Shown here: piece by piece, positions 5,331 to 11,945 of the stretch
Numbering within the stretch: the first letter of the stretch is position 1
How the letters are laid out: every line of letters starts with the position of its first letter
NCBI GenBank assembly: GCA_945918815.1
Contig: CAMEIU010000041.1
Coordinates: 1-13,621 of the forward strand
DNA length: 13,621 nucleotides
Origin: an uncultured Clostridia bacterium
Lineage (GTDB): Bacteria; Bacillota; Clostridia; Oscillospirales; Oscillospiraceae
Direction: 5' to 3'
Program-made: the position numbers and the translations under genes
The notes under the pieces: model-generated
Told to the model about the DNA's origin: nothing
Databases searched by the model: none
The model's input: the letters and a program-made list of their open reading frames with translations, nothing else

Positions 5331-6620
5331 ATGATTGACATCAAACGCATCAAGGATGATCCGAATTATGTGAAAGCGGCCCTCCGGGCCAAGGAAGTGG
5401 ACTGCGACGAGCAGGTGGACCGGATTTTGGAGCTGGATGCCCAGCGCCGGAGCCTGATTGCCGAGACCGAGGCCATGAAGGCCGAGCAAAACAAGGTCTC
5501 CAAGGACATTCCCAGGCTGAAAAAGGCCGGGGAGGACGTGGCCCCCATCTTCAAGCGCATGGGAGAGCTGAAAACCAACATCTCTGAAAACGACGCCAAG
5601 CTGCGGGACGTGGAAGCCGAATACCGGACCGCCATGCTGTCCCTGCCCAACCTGCCGGACCCGGACCTGAAACCCGGCGGCAAGGAGAACAACGAGCCTT
5701 TGCGTTACTACGGCGAGCCCCACAAATTTGACTTCGAGCCCAAGCACCATGTGGACCTCTGCACCGACCTGGGCCTCATCGACTATGACCGGGGCACCAA
5801 GCTGGCGGGCACCGGCTTCTGGATGTACACCGGCATGGGCGCACGGCTGGAGTGGGCCCTGCTCAACTACTTCATCGATTGCCATCTGGCCGACGGCTAT
5901 GAGATGATCATTCCGCCTCTGATGCTGGAGTACCAGTGCGGCGAGACGGCGGGCCAGTTCCCCAAGTTCGCCGATGAGGTCTACAAAATTGCCAACCCAA
6001 CCGACGACCGGATCCACTACATGCTGCCCACCGCCGAGGCGGCTCTGGCCAGCGTCTATCGGAATGAAATCCTCAGTGAGAAGGATCTGCCCAAGAAATT
6101 CTTCTCCTACACCCCCTGCTTCCGTCGCGAGGCCGGTTCCCACCGGGCCGACGAGCGCGGCATGGTCCGGGGCCATCAGTTCAACAAGGTGGAGATGTTC
6201 CAGTACACCCGTCCCGAGGACTCCGACGCGGCCTTCGACGAATTGGTCGCCAAGGCGGAGAACCTGGTCAAGGGTCTCGGCTTCCACTTCCGCACGGTGA
6301 AGCTGGCTGCCGGCGACTGCTCCGCCTCCATGTGCCGGACCTATGACATTGAAATTCAGATTCCGTCCATGAACGGCTACAAGGAGGTCTCCTCCGTGTC
6401 CAACGCCCGGGATTATCAGGCCCGCCGCGGCAACATCCGCTTCCGCCGGGAAGAGACGGGCAAGATTGAATTTGTCCACACCCTCAACGGCTCCGGCCTG
6501 GCCACCTCCCGCATCTTCCCCGCCATGGTGGAGCAAAACCAGCGGGCCGACGGCTCCGTGGTGGTGCCGGAGGTACTGCGGAAGTACCTGGGCGGCCTGG
6601 AAGTCATCGAGAAGAAGTAA
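5331..6620 (+). CDS. serS: Seryl-tRNA synthetase
   Basis: Class II aminoacyl-tRNA synthetase charging tRNA-Ser (and tRNA-Sec) with serine in the cytoplasm. It has 429 residues, the usual length. The N-terminal long coiled-coil arm that grips the tRNA covers about 1-105. Motif 1 lies near 165-196 (RLEWALLNYFI...YEMIIPP). The serine-binding TAE is at 234-236 (MLPTAEAAL). Motif 2 is FFSYTPCFRREAGS (257-270). Motif 3 is LNGSGLATSRIFPAM (385-399). The ATG at 5331 follows GGGAGAG and gives the canonical MIDIKRIKDDP beginning, so the in-frame ATG 51 bases upstream is not used. It sits one base after the preceding gene. The segment KEVSSVSNARDYQARRG differs from the commoner SSCSN..DFQARR form, so it may belong to a divergent subgroup. 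It is clearly intact. Confidence 0.96.
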   Translation: MIDIKRIKDDPNYVKAALRAKEVDCDEQVDRILELDAQRRSLIAETEAMKAEQNKVSKDIPRLKKAGEDVAPIFKRMGELKTNISENDAKLRDVEAEYRTAMLSLPNLPDPDLKPGGKENNEPLRYYGEPHKFDFEPKHHVDLCTDLGLIDYDRGTKLAGTGFWMYTGMGARLEWALLNYFIDCHLADGYEMIIPPLMLEYQCGETAGQFPKFADEVYKIANPTDDRIHYMLPTAEAALASVYRNEILSEKDLPKKFFSYTPCFRREAGSHRADERGMVRGHQFNKVEMFQYTRPEDSDAAFDELVAKAENLVKGLGFHFRTVKLAAGDCSASMCRTYDIEIQIPSMNGYKEVSSVSNARDYQARRGNIRFRREETGKIEFVHTLNGSGLATSRIFPAMVEQNQRADGSVVVPEVLRKYLGGLEVIEKK

Positions 6621-6648
6621 AAAAGCTGATCTGGTTTACTCAGCCAAT

Positions 6649-6677
6649 CTGGCAGCAGCACAAACAGGGATTATGAT
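6649..6677 (+). promoter_or_regulatory. Possible mscL promoter
   Basis: CTGGCA (6649-6654; four of six) is 17 bases from TATGAT (6672-6677; five of six). It falls in the 87-base gap between serS and mscL, about 30 bases before the mscL ATG. Confidence 0.45.
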
Positions 6678-6707
6678 TATCATAAAAAAAGAAAGGAGCA
6701 CGAAAGA

Positions 6708-7127
6708 ATGAAGAAAATTCTGAAAGAGTTCAAGGACTTCATCTCCCGCGGCAATGTCATGGACATGGCCATCGGCGTCATTGTCGGCGGCGCCTTCGGC
6801 AAGATTACCACTTCCCTGGTCAACGACGTGTTCATGCCGCTGATCAGCTGGATCTTCGGCACCCGGGATATGACGGCTCTGAACATCGTCGTCCGGGAGG
6901 CCACGGAGACCCAGGAGGCCATTACCCTGGGCTTCGGCAGCTTCATCGCCACCATCATTGATTTCCTGCTGATCGCCGCCGTGGTATTCGCCATCGTCAA
7001 GGTCATGAACGCCGCCCACAAGAAGCTGGAAAAGGAAAAAGAAGAAGCCCCCGCCGCACCGCCCGCCCCCTCCAAGGAAGAGGTTCTGCTGACCGAGATC
7101 CGTGACCTGCTGAAAGAGAAAAATTAA
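6708..7127 (+). CDS. mscL: Large-conductance mechanosensitive channel MscL
   Basis: Pentameric inner-membrane channel that opens under membrane tension and releases solutes on osmotic downshock. It has 139 residues, the usual size. The N-terminal amphipathic helix is MKKILKEFKDFISRGNVMDM. The pore-lining TM1, about 16-44, carries the family signature AIGVIVGGAFGKITTSLVND (21-40). The external loop is at about 50-73. TM2 is at about 74-100 (GFGSFIATIIDFLLIAAVVF). The cytoplasmic tail has a proline/alanine linker (EEAPAAPPAPSK) and a C-terminal helix, LLTEIRDLLKEK. AAAGGAG lies about ten bases before the ATG. A strong terminator follows, separating it from dnaA. In B. subtilis the rpmH-rnpA side, not mscL, flanks dnaA here. 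Confidence 0.96.
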   Translation: MKKILKEFKDFISRGNVMDMAIGVIVGGAFGKITTSLVNDVFMPLISWIFGTRDMTALNIVVREATETQEAITLGFGSFIATIIDFLLIAAVVFAIVKVMNAAHKKLEKEKEEAPAAPPAPSKEEVLLTEIRDLLKEKN

Positions 7128-7137
7128 GTGTTTCAGA

Positions 7138-7174
7138 AAAGCATGTTCCCGCAAAAACGGGGACATGCTTTTTT
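7138..7174 (+). terminator. Intrinsic terminator of mscL
   Basis: The stem AAAGCATGT-T-CCCG pairs with CGGG-G-ACATGCTTT (14 pairs with one G-T wobble) around a CAAAAA loop, and runs into six T. It begins ten bases after the mscL stop. Confidence 0.93.
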
Positions 7175-7180
7175 AATGTA

Positions 7181-7351
7181 CAATTGACAATTGATAATTG
7201 ACAATGAAGGTATCCGCTGACGCGGATGATTTAAAATCACAGTAAACACCCTCATGCCCCCTGGAGAGGGCACACGAAGCTGCAAACAAGAAATAAATTC
7301 GTCGCGAAGCGACACCTTCATTGTCCATTGGCAATTGTCAATTGTCAATTG
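7181..7351. repeat. MITE-like composite of two inverted family A/B copies
   Basis: The left end (7181-7227) runs CAATTGACAATTG..., AATGAAGGT, hairpin ATCCGC-TGAC-GCGGAT. The right end (7299-7351) is the same module in reverse: hairpin GTCGC-GAA-GCGAC, ACCTTCATT, then GTCAATTGTCAATTG. Thus the 171-bp block has terminal inverted repeats of about 40-50 bases with small gaps. The interior (7228-7298) holds a degenerate family C string (CACCCTCATGCCCCCT, near 7248-7263). No protein is encoded. The right edge stops seven bases before the first DnaA box. Confidence 0.65.
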
Positions 7352-7358
7352 CCACAAC

Positions 7359-7388
7359 TTATCCACATTATACACAGGGTTATCCACT
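7359..7388 (+). promoter_or_regulatory. oriC upstream part: three tandem DnaA boxes
   Basis: TTATCCACA (7359-7367) and TTATACACA (7368-7376) both match TTATNCACA perfectly and abut each other; TTATCCACT (7380-7388) matches eight of nine. All face the same way. They lie about 80-105 bases upstream of the dnaA promoter -35, equivalent to the upstream box clusters of bipartite Firmicute origins, and may also mediate dnaA autoregulation. Confidence 0.9.
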
Positions 7389-7464
7389 ATTATGTCAACA
7401 GAAATTGTATTCCCCATTTTTAGAATTTTGTTTACATTTTTTCGCATTTTCTTTCGGCCGTTCC

Positions 7465-7493
7465 TTGCATAAGCCCCACAAATGTGGTATAAT
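7465..7493 (+). promoter_or_regulatory. dnaA promoter (extended -10)
   Basis: TTGCAT (7465-7470), 17 bases, perfect TATAAT (7488-7493) with TGG before it. The predicted start near 7500 leaves a leader of about 60 bases that carries two DnaA-box-like sites and the AAAGGAG ribosome site. Confidence 0.75.
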
Positions 7494-7506
7494 TTAATGT
7501 GATATG

Positions 7507-7545
7507 TTATGCCCATTTTTTCTGTTTTGGGATGAATTCTCCACA
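7507..7545 (+). promoter_or_regulatory. Two DnaA-box-like sites in the dnaA leader
   Basis: TTATGCCCA (7507-7515) and TTCTCCACA (7537-7545) each match TTATNCACA at eight of nine positions. They lie between the predicted transcription start and the dnaA ATG, a place where bound DnaA could repress its own transcription. Confidence 0.5.
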
Positions 7546-7559
7546 GAAAGGAGACGGAT

Positions 7560-8873
7560 ATGTACTCATCTGCTTATGTCTGGGCCAAGGTTCTGGCACA
7601 CATGGAAAACCGGCTGAGCTCCACGGTGGTGTCCACCTGGTTTGACGATGCCGAGGTAGTGGAGCTGACGGAGCACAAGCTGGTGCTCTACTCCCCTTCC
7701 GAATTCCGCAAGGATATCATTGAGCGCCGCTGCACGCCCCACATCCAGGACGCCATGAAAGAGCTGTTTGAAATGGACGTGGAAGTCCAGGTTCTCACTG
7801 GCGACGAGATGGACGCCTACCGCAACAAGGGCAAGAAGCCCCAGTTCATCGAATACAACCCGCAGTTCACCTTTGACCGGTTTATCGTCGGTCCCTCCAA
7901 CCGGTTCGCCCACGCCGCGGCCATCGCCGTGGCCAACAAGCCCGCCGAGACCTACAATCCCCTGTTCATCTACGGCCCCTCCGGTCTGGGCAAGACCCAC
8001 CTGCTCTACGCCATCGCCGGGGAGATCAACTACCGGCACCCGGATTTCAACATCATTTACATCAAGGGCGATCAATTCACCAACGAGCTGATTCAGGCCC
8101 TGCAGGAAGGCCGGAACCAGGAGTTCCGCAACAAATACCGCAACGCCGACCTGTTCCTGGTGGACGATATCCAGTTCATCTCCGGCAAGGAGTCCACCCA
8201 GGAGGAATTCTTCCACACCTTCAACAATCTCTATGAGAACCACAAACAGATTGTTCTGACCTCCGACCGACCGCCCTCCGACCTGCTCCGTCTGGAGGAC
8301 CGTCTGAAAACCCGGTTTGAATGGGGCCTCATCGCCGACATCAATCCGCCGGACTATGAGACCAGAATGGCCATCATCCGCAACAAGTCCAAGACCCTGG
8401 GCATGGACATGCCCAACGACGTCTGCTCCTACATCGCCGAAAATATCACCACCAACATCCGGCAGATTGAAGGCACGGTCAAGAAAATCAAGGCCTACTG
8501 GGAGCTGACCGGCATGGAGATCACGGTGCCCAACGTGGCCCGGGCCATCAAGGACATGTACAAGGGCAAGGCCGACACCCTGCCCACGCCCAGCCTGATT
8601 ATCTCCGAAGTGGGCCGGTTCTACTCCATCGACGATAGCACCCTCCGCGGCACCCTGAAAAACAAAGGCACCGCCGAGGCACGGCAGATCGCCATGTATC
8701 TCATCCGCAAAATGACCAACCTGAGCCTGCCGGACATCGGCCGGGAATTCGGAAGAGACCACTCCACGGTCATCCATTCCATCCGCAAGGTGGAAACCGC
8801 CCTGTCCGACAGCAAAAACCCGCTGAACGACACCATCCGGGATATTATGGCGAATATCAATGAGAAGCTGTAG
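7560..8873 (+). CDS. dnaA: Chromosomal replication initiator DnaA
   Basis: AAA+ ATPase that binds DnaA boxes, melts the origin and loads the helicase. It has 437 residues. Domain I is about 1-80 (WFDDAEVVEL...). Domain II is a very short linker (about 81-98). Domain III has Walker A GPSGLGKT (139-146), Walker B LFLVDD (198-203), sensor 1 LTSDRPPS (233-240), the box VII region LKTRFEWGL (249-257) and sensor 2 near NIRQIEGTV (299-307). Domain IV ends in the DNA-binding signature GREFGRDHSTVIHSI (394-408). AAAGGAG lies seven bases before the ATG. It is preceded by a strong promoter and flanked by DnaA-box clusters on both sides. The dnaN, yaaA, recF, remB, gyrB order downstream is the classical one. 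It is intact. Confidence 0.98.
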   Translation: MYSSAYVWAKVLAHMENRLSSTVVSTWFDDAEVVELTEHKLVLYSPSEFRKDIIERRCTPHIQDAMKELFEMDVEVQVLTGDEMDAYRNKGKKPQFIEYNPQFTFDRFIVGPSNRFAHAAAIAVANKPAETYNPLFIYGPSGLGKTHLLYAIAGEINYRHPDFNIIYIKGDQFTNELIQALQEGRNQEFRNKYRNADLFLVDDIQFISGKESTQEEFFHTFNNLYENHKQIVLTSDRPPSDLLRLEDRLKTRFEWGLIADINPPDYETRMAIIRNKSKTLGMDMPNDVCSYIAENITTNIRQIEGTVKKIKAYWELTGMEITVPNVARAIKDMYKGKADTLPTPSLIISEVGRFYSIDDSTLRGTLKNKGTAEARQIAMYLIRKMTNLSLPDIGREFGRDHSTVIHSIRKVETALSDSKNPLNDTIRDIMANINEKL

Positions 8874-9005
8874 GGGCGGCGCAACTTTGAACGAAAAAGC
8901 CTGTGTAGGGCACGGCCACTGGACGTGCCGCTTGCAGGCAGCTGCATCCTGGAACCAACTGCCAAACGGCGCGTCGGGTCGCTCCTCGCAATGACATGCG
9001 GGGTT
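8874..9005. repeat. Repeat-like filler between dnaA and the downstream origin
   Basis: No gene is supported here. The first bases repeat, inverted, the end of family D (TAGGGGCGGC, starting inside the dnaA stop). A GGCACG/CGTGCC hairpin (8909-8929) and TGCAG-GCAG-CTGCA (from about 8933) follow, then CGCTCCTCGCAATGACATGCGG (about 8980-9001, paraphrased by its ends CGCTCC and ATGCGG), which resembles intergenic repeats I recall from related gut bacteria. There is no T-tract, so a dnaA terminator is not evident. The repeat nature of this last part is inferred, since only one copy is in view. Confidence 0.4.
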
Positions 9006-9045
9006 AAGGTCTGCGCATCAAAAACGGAAAGCTATATCTCAAAAT

Positions 9046-9161
9046 TTTTCCACAGCCCCCTGTGTAAAGTGGAAAAAATTTTGTGCAAAACCCGGATTTC
9101 GATTCGTCCGAATCTGAGCCTGTGGAAACCTTGAAATTCTTCCACAACTGCCTGTGGAGAG
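9046..9161. promoter_or_regulatory. oriC downstream part: DnaA-box cluster
   Basis: Six DnaA-box-like sites: TTTTCCACA 9046-9054 (+), TGTGTAAAG 9061-9069 (-), TGTGCAAAA 9082-9090 (-), TGTGGAAAC 9121-9129 (-), TCTTCCACA 9138-9146 (+) and TGTGGAGAG 9153-9161 (-). They match TTATNCACA at seven or eight of nine positions. A small inverted repeat GATTCG-TC-CGAATC (9101-9114) lies in the middle. The orientation is mixed, unlike the upstream cluster. Confidence 0.75.
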
Positions 9162-9192
9162 ATTCTCCTTGGCATCACTGGGCCCGAGGCAC

Positions 9193-9229
9193 TTTTCCAC
9201 ATAAATTTCTACTACTACTGTTACTACTG
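9193..9229 (+). promoter_or_regulatory. Basal unwinding element: DnaA box plus seven DnaA trios
   Basis: The DnaA box TTTTCCACA (9193-9201) is followed after an AT-rich TAAATTT by CTA CTA CTA CTG TTA CTA CTG (9209-9229). Read on the complementary strand 3' to 5', these are GAT GAT GAT GAC AAT GAT GAC, i.e. DnaA trios (consensus 3'-[G/A]A[T/A]-5', established in B. subtilis) on which DnaA builds its single-strand filament. The following 50 bases are AT-rich and the likely melted region. Confidence 0.88.
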
Positions 9230-9289
9230 AAAAGAATCCTTTCTTTCTCTTAGAGAGATAGAAAAAATCTGATTCCGTTGGACGGACCC

Positions 9290-9298
9290 TGTGGAGAA
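9290..9298 (-). promoter_or_regulatory. DnaA box before dnaN
   Basis: TGTGGAGAA, the complement of TTCTCCACA, matches eight of nine positions of TTATNCACA. It lies on the far side of the AT-rich unwinding zone and 29 bases before dnaN, so it could bound the melted region or control dnaN. Confidence 0.55.
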
Positions 9299-9327
9299 AT
9301 CCGGCGGCAATCGAAGGAGGCGTATTT

Positions 9328-10431
9328 ATGAAATTCACCTGCGAAAAAAGCGTGCTGGTCAACGCCATCTCCGTGGCGTCCCGGACCGTGGCCGCGAAAA
9401 ACGCCATTTCCGCCCTGGAGGGCATCTACGTTAAAGCAGGCATGCACCTGTACCTGTCCGGCTACAACCTGGAAACCGGCATCACCGTGACGGTCCCGGC
9501 GGATATCTCCGAAGAGGGCGAGTGCGTCATGCCGGCCCGGCTGTTCTTCGATATCATCCGCAAGCTGCCCGATGAGGAGGTCACCGTCTCCGTGGACGAG
9601 AGCTTCAAGGTCTCCATCCGCTGCGGCATTTCCTCCTTTACCATCACCGCCGAATCCGCCGAGGATTACCCGGAGCTGCCGGATGTCAACTTTGAAAACG
9701 CCGTCAAAATTCCCCAGCGGGAGCTGCGGGACCTGATCTCCGGCACCATCTTCTCTGTCAGCGAAAATCAGGCCCGGCCCATCCACACCGGCTGTCTCTT
9801 CGAGGTGGCGCCGGACTCCATCACCATGGTGGCCGTGGACGGTTACCGGCTGGCTCTGCGGCGGTACTATCCGGAAGAATCCACGGAGCGAACCGTGAAA
9901 TTCGTGGCCCCGGCGGCGGCCTTGAAGGAAGTGGAAAAAATTCTGGGAGACACCGACGAACCCGCCTCCTTCACTCTGGGCCGGAAGCACATCCTGTTTG
10001 AAATGGGCGGCGTGACGCTGGTTTGCCGGATTCTGGAAGGCGACTTCCTGGATTGGCGGCGGGTGGTGCCCACCAACAATCCCATCAAGCTGGTGGCCAA
10101 CCGGTCCCGGCTGACGGCCTCTATCGACCGGGTGGGCCTGATCATCTCCGAGAAGATCAAGAGCCCGGTCCGCTGCAAATTCGGCGAGAATCTGGCCGAC
10201 TTCCGCACCGCCACCACCATCGGCGTGGCCCACGACCAGTGCGAAGTGGCCGGCGACGGCAAGGAGCTGGAAATTGGCTTCAACTGCAAATACCTGCTGG
10301 AGGCTCTGAAAGCCGTTCCCACCGACGAGGTGACCCTGGAGCTGAGCAACGGCCTGAGCCCCATCGTCCCCTGCGACGGCAGCGGCAAGTACGCCTACAT
10401 GGTCCTGCCGGTCAGATTGAAGGCAGACTGA
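9328..10431 (+). CDS. dnaN: DNA polymerase III beta sliding clamp
   Basis: Ring-shaped dimer that tethers DNA polymerase III and repair enzymes to DNA. It has 367 residues, the normal length. Three similar clamp folds lie in line, about 1-120, 130-250 and 255-367. Recognisable segments include MKFTCEKSVLVNAISVASRT at the start, the strongly conserved VDGYRLALRR (around 170-180), FLDWRRVVP (around 240, usual form FPDYRRVIP) and the C-terminal YMVLPVRLKAD, whose MVLPVR strand forms part of the protein-binding cleft. AAGGAGG lies seven bases before the ATG. It follows the origin gap after dnaA, and a repeat block separates it from the S4 gene, so its own transcript may end there, though no terminator with a T-run is seen. 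Confidence 0.97.
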   Translation: MKFTCEKSVLVNAISVASRTVAAKNAISALEGIYVKAGMHLYLSGYNLETGITVTVPADISEEGECVMPARLFFDIIRKLPDEEVTVSVDESFKVSIRCGISSFTITAESAEDYPELPDVNFENAVKIPQRELRDLISGTIFSVSENQARPIHTGCLFEVAPDSITMVAVDGYRLALRRYYPEESTERTVKFVAPAAALKEVEKILGDTDEPASFTLGRKHILFEMGGVTLVCRILEGDFLDWRRVVPTNNPIKLVANRSRLTASIDRVGLIISEKIKSPVRCKFGENLADFRTATTIGVAHDQCEVAGDGKELEIGFNCKYLLEALKAVPTDEVTLELSNGLSPIVPCDGSGKYAYMVLPVRLKAD

Positions 10432-10433
10432 TT

Positions 10434-10475
10434 CAATTGACAATTGACAATGAATGAAGGTGTCGCTTCGCGACG
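10434..10475 (-). repeat. Dispersed hairpin repeat, family A/B, inverted copy
   Basis: CAATTGACAATTGAC, then AATGAAGGT and GTCGCTTCGCGAC (10462-10474). It is the reverse complement of the 1292 and 7299 copies over 23 bases. It begins three bases after the dnaN stop. Confidence 0.85.
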
Positions 10476-10492
10476 GATTTGAAATTGAGTCG

Positions 10493-10527
10493 GCACCCTC
10501 GCGCCCCCTTTCAGGGGGCACGAGGTG
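10493..10527. repeat. Dispersed GC-hairpin repeat, family C, copy
   Basis: The inner CCCCC-TTTCA-GGGGG stem is flanked by CACCCTCG and CGAGGTG, with GGCACGAGG as in the copy at 4655. It lies between dnaN and the S4 gene with no T-run. Confidence 0.7.
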
Positions 10528-10556
10528 GTTATAGTTTGAAACAAGAGGTTTCTGAT

Positions 10557-10811
10557 ATGAAAGTTCGCGTCACCAAGCGTTCTGCCAATGTGGTGGACAT
10601 TTCCATCCACACAGAGTTTATTAAATTGCAGGATTTTTTGAAGTTTGCCAACGCCGTGGAGTCTGGCGGTATGGCGAAGAATATGATCCTGGCCGAGGAG
10701 GTCCAGGTCAACGGGGAGGTATGTACTATGCGGGGCAGGAAGCTCCGGCCCGGCGATCTGGTCACCTATCTGGGAAACACCTGGCGGGTAACGGCCGATG
10801 CGGCTCAATAG
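10557..10811 (+). CDS. yaaA: S4-domain RNA-binding protein YaaA (RlbA-type)
   Basis: A small 84-residue RNA-binding protein. The S4 fold spans most of it: FIKLQDFLKFANAVESGG (about 21-38), then KNMILAEEVQVNGEVCTMRG with the typical VNGE turn, and RKLRPGDLVTYLG. The B. subtilis counterpart between dnaN and recF (YaaA) is linked to 50S ribosome assembly; a direct role in replication is not implied. AAGAGG upstream and the MKVRVTK beginning support the ATG at 10557. Its last 14 bases overlap the recF start, so the two are translationally coupled. The 125-base gap before it consists almost entirely of repeats, and no confident promoter is seen. Confidence 0.92.
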   Translation: MKVRVTKRSANVVDISIHTEFIKLQDFLKFANAVESGGMAKNMILAEEVQVNGEVCTMRGRKLRPGDLVTYLGNTWRVTADAAQ

Positions 10812-11904
10812 CCTGTCGCTGCGGGGCTTCCGCAATTACCGGGATCTGCAGGCGGATTTTGTGCCCGGCGTCAACCTGATTTTGGGCGACAATGCACAGG
10901 GCAAGACCAACCTGTTAGAGGCCATCTTCTACCTGTCCACGGGCCACGGCTTCCGCACCCGGAAGGAACAGGAGCTGATTCAATTCGGCGCGGACTTCGC
11001 CGATCTGGAGGCCAGGGTCTTCTCCCAGGAACGGGACAAGACCCTAAGAGCCGTGCTGTTCTCCGTCAGGCGGCCACGGCAGCTGTATCTGGGCGGCGTG
11101 AAGCAGAAGACCTTTTCCGGATTGCAGGGCGTCCTGACCACGGTGCTGTTCTGCCCCGAGGATCTGCTGGTGTTGAAAACCGGCGCGTCTGCCCGGAGAA
11201 AACTCCTGGACAACGCCCTGTGCCAGCTGCGCCCCGGCTACGACCGGGCCCTGACGGAGTACAACCGGCTGCTGGATCACAAGTCCCGGATTTTGAAGGA
11301 CTTCCGGGAGCAGCCCGGTCTGGTGGATACCCTGCCGGACTTCAACCTGCGCATGGCCCAGGTGGGCTCCCTGCTCATCGGCTATCGAGCCAATTACCTG
11401 CAAAAGCTGGACCGCTGCACGGCTTATTACCACCGGGAATTTTCCGGCGGCAGAGAGTCGCTGCAGCTGAGTTATAAAACCGTCTCCACCATTTCCAATC
11501 CCCTGGCCCCCAGACAGGTATTGGAGCAGCAGATTCTTGCGCACCAGGAAGCCCATTTAAGGGCGGAGCTGGAATCGGGCCAGTGTCTGACCGGTCCCCA
11601 CAAGGACGATTTTGACGTGGTTTTGGACGAAGTGAGCCTGAAGGCCTTCGGCTCCCAGGGACAGACCCGCACGGCGGCCATCTCTTTAAAACTGGCCGAG
11701 CGGGAAATCTTCCGGGACGACACCGGTGAGGAACCGGTGCTGCTCCTGGACGACGTGCTGTCCGAACTGGATGCCCGCCGCCAGGACTTTGTCCTGAACC
11801 AGATCAAAACCGGACAAGTGTTCATCACCTGCTGCGAAAAAGACCGCTGGTCGGAATTGGGAAAGGTCACCATGATCGAAGGCGGGAGAGTAATGGACAG
11901 TTGA
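10798..11904 (+). CDS. recF: DNA replication and repair protein RecF
   Basis: SMC-like ATPase that helps RecO/RecR load RecA at single-strand gaps and so acts upstream of SOS induction. It has 368 residues, the normal length. It begins MRLNSLSLRGFRNY, the usual RecF start. Walker A is GDNAQGKT (30-37). The FCPEDLLVLKTGASARRKLLD region (118-138) and LTGPHKDDFDV (264-274) are family hallmarks. The ABC signature region is SQGQTRTAAISLKLAE (286-301). Walker B is PVLLLDDVLSELD (313-325). The start overlaps the S4 gene by 14 bases in another frame, with no separate leader. A family C repeat and then remB follow. No LexA box was seen ahead of this gene. Confidence 0.97.
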   Translation: MRLNSLSLRGFRNYRDLQADFVPGVNLILGDNAQGKTNLLEAIFYLSTGHGFRTRKEQELIQFGADFADLEARVFSQERDKTLRAVLFSVRRPRQLYLGGVKQKTFSGLQGVLTTVLFCPEDLLVLKTGASARRKLLDNALCQLRPGYDRALTEYNRLLDHKSRILKDFREQPGLVDTLPDFNLRMAQVGSLLIGYRANYLQKLDRCTAYYHREFSGGRESLQLSYKTVSTISNPLAPRQVLEQQILAHQEAHLRAELESGQCLTGPHKDDFDVVLDEVSLKAFGSQGQTRTAAISLKLAEREIFRDDTGEEPVLLLDDVLSELDARRQDFVLNQIKTGQVFITCCEKDRWSELGKVTMIEGGRVMDS

Positions 11905-11910
11905 AATTCA

Positions 11911-11939
11911 GCACGCCCCCTGTTGGGGCAAGAGGGTGC
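11911..11939 (-). repeat. Dispersed GC-hairpin repeat, family C, inverted copy
   Basis: GCACGCCCCCTGTTGGGGC followed by AAGAGGGTGC. Its reverse complement begins GCACCCTCTTGCCCC and ends AGGGGGCGTGC, aligning with the copies at 4655 and 10493. It has a GCAC/GTGC outer pair and an inner GCCCC-CTGTT-GGGGC stem. It starts seven bases after the recF stop. Confidence 0.6.
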
Positions 11940-11945
11940 GGTTTC

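Noticed and set aside
5265..6536. Long minus-strand frame opposite serS
   Set aside because: Antisense shadow of a clear serS gene, with G/V/H-rich composition and no family features; the same holds for 7566-8777, 9250-10521 and 12283-13422.
6626..6645. GCTGA...TCAGC hairpin after serS as a terminator
   Set aside because: Short stem, nine-base loop and no T-run.
7181..7210. TTGACA strings as promoters for dnaA
   Set aside because: No -10 at suitable spacing was found, and a better promoter lies at 7465-7493.
8925..9134. Small plus-strand frame in the dnaA-dnaN gap
   Set aside because: It lies across repeats and DnaA boxes, has no ribosome site and no recognisable protein features.
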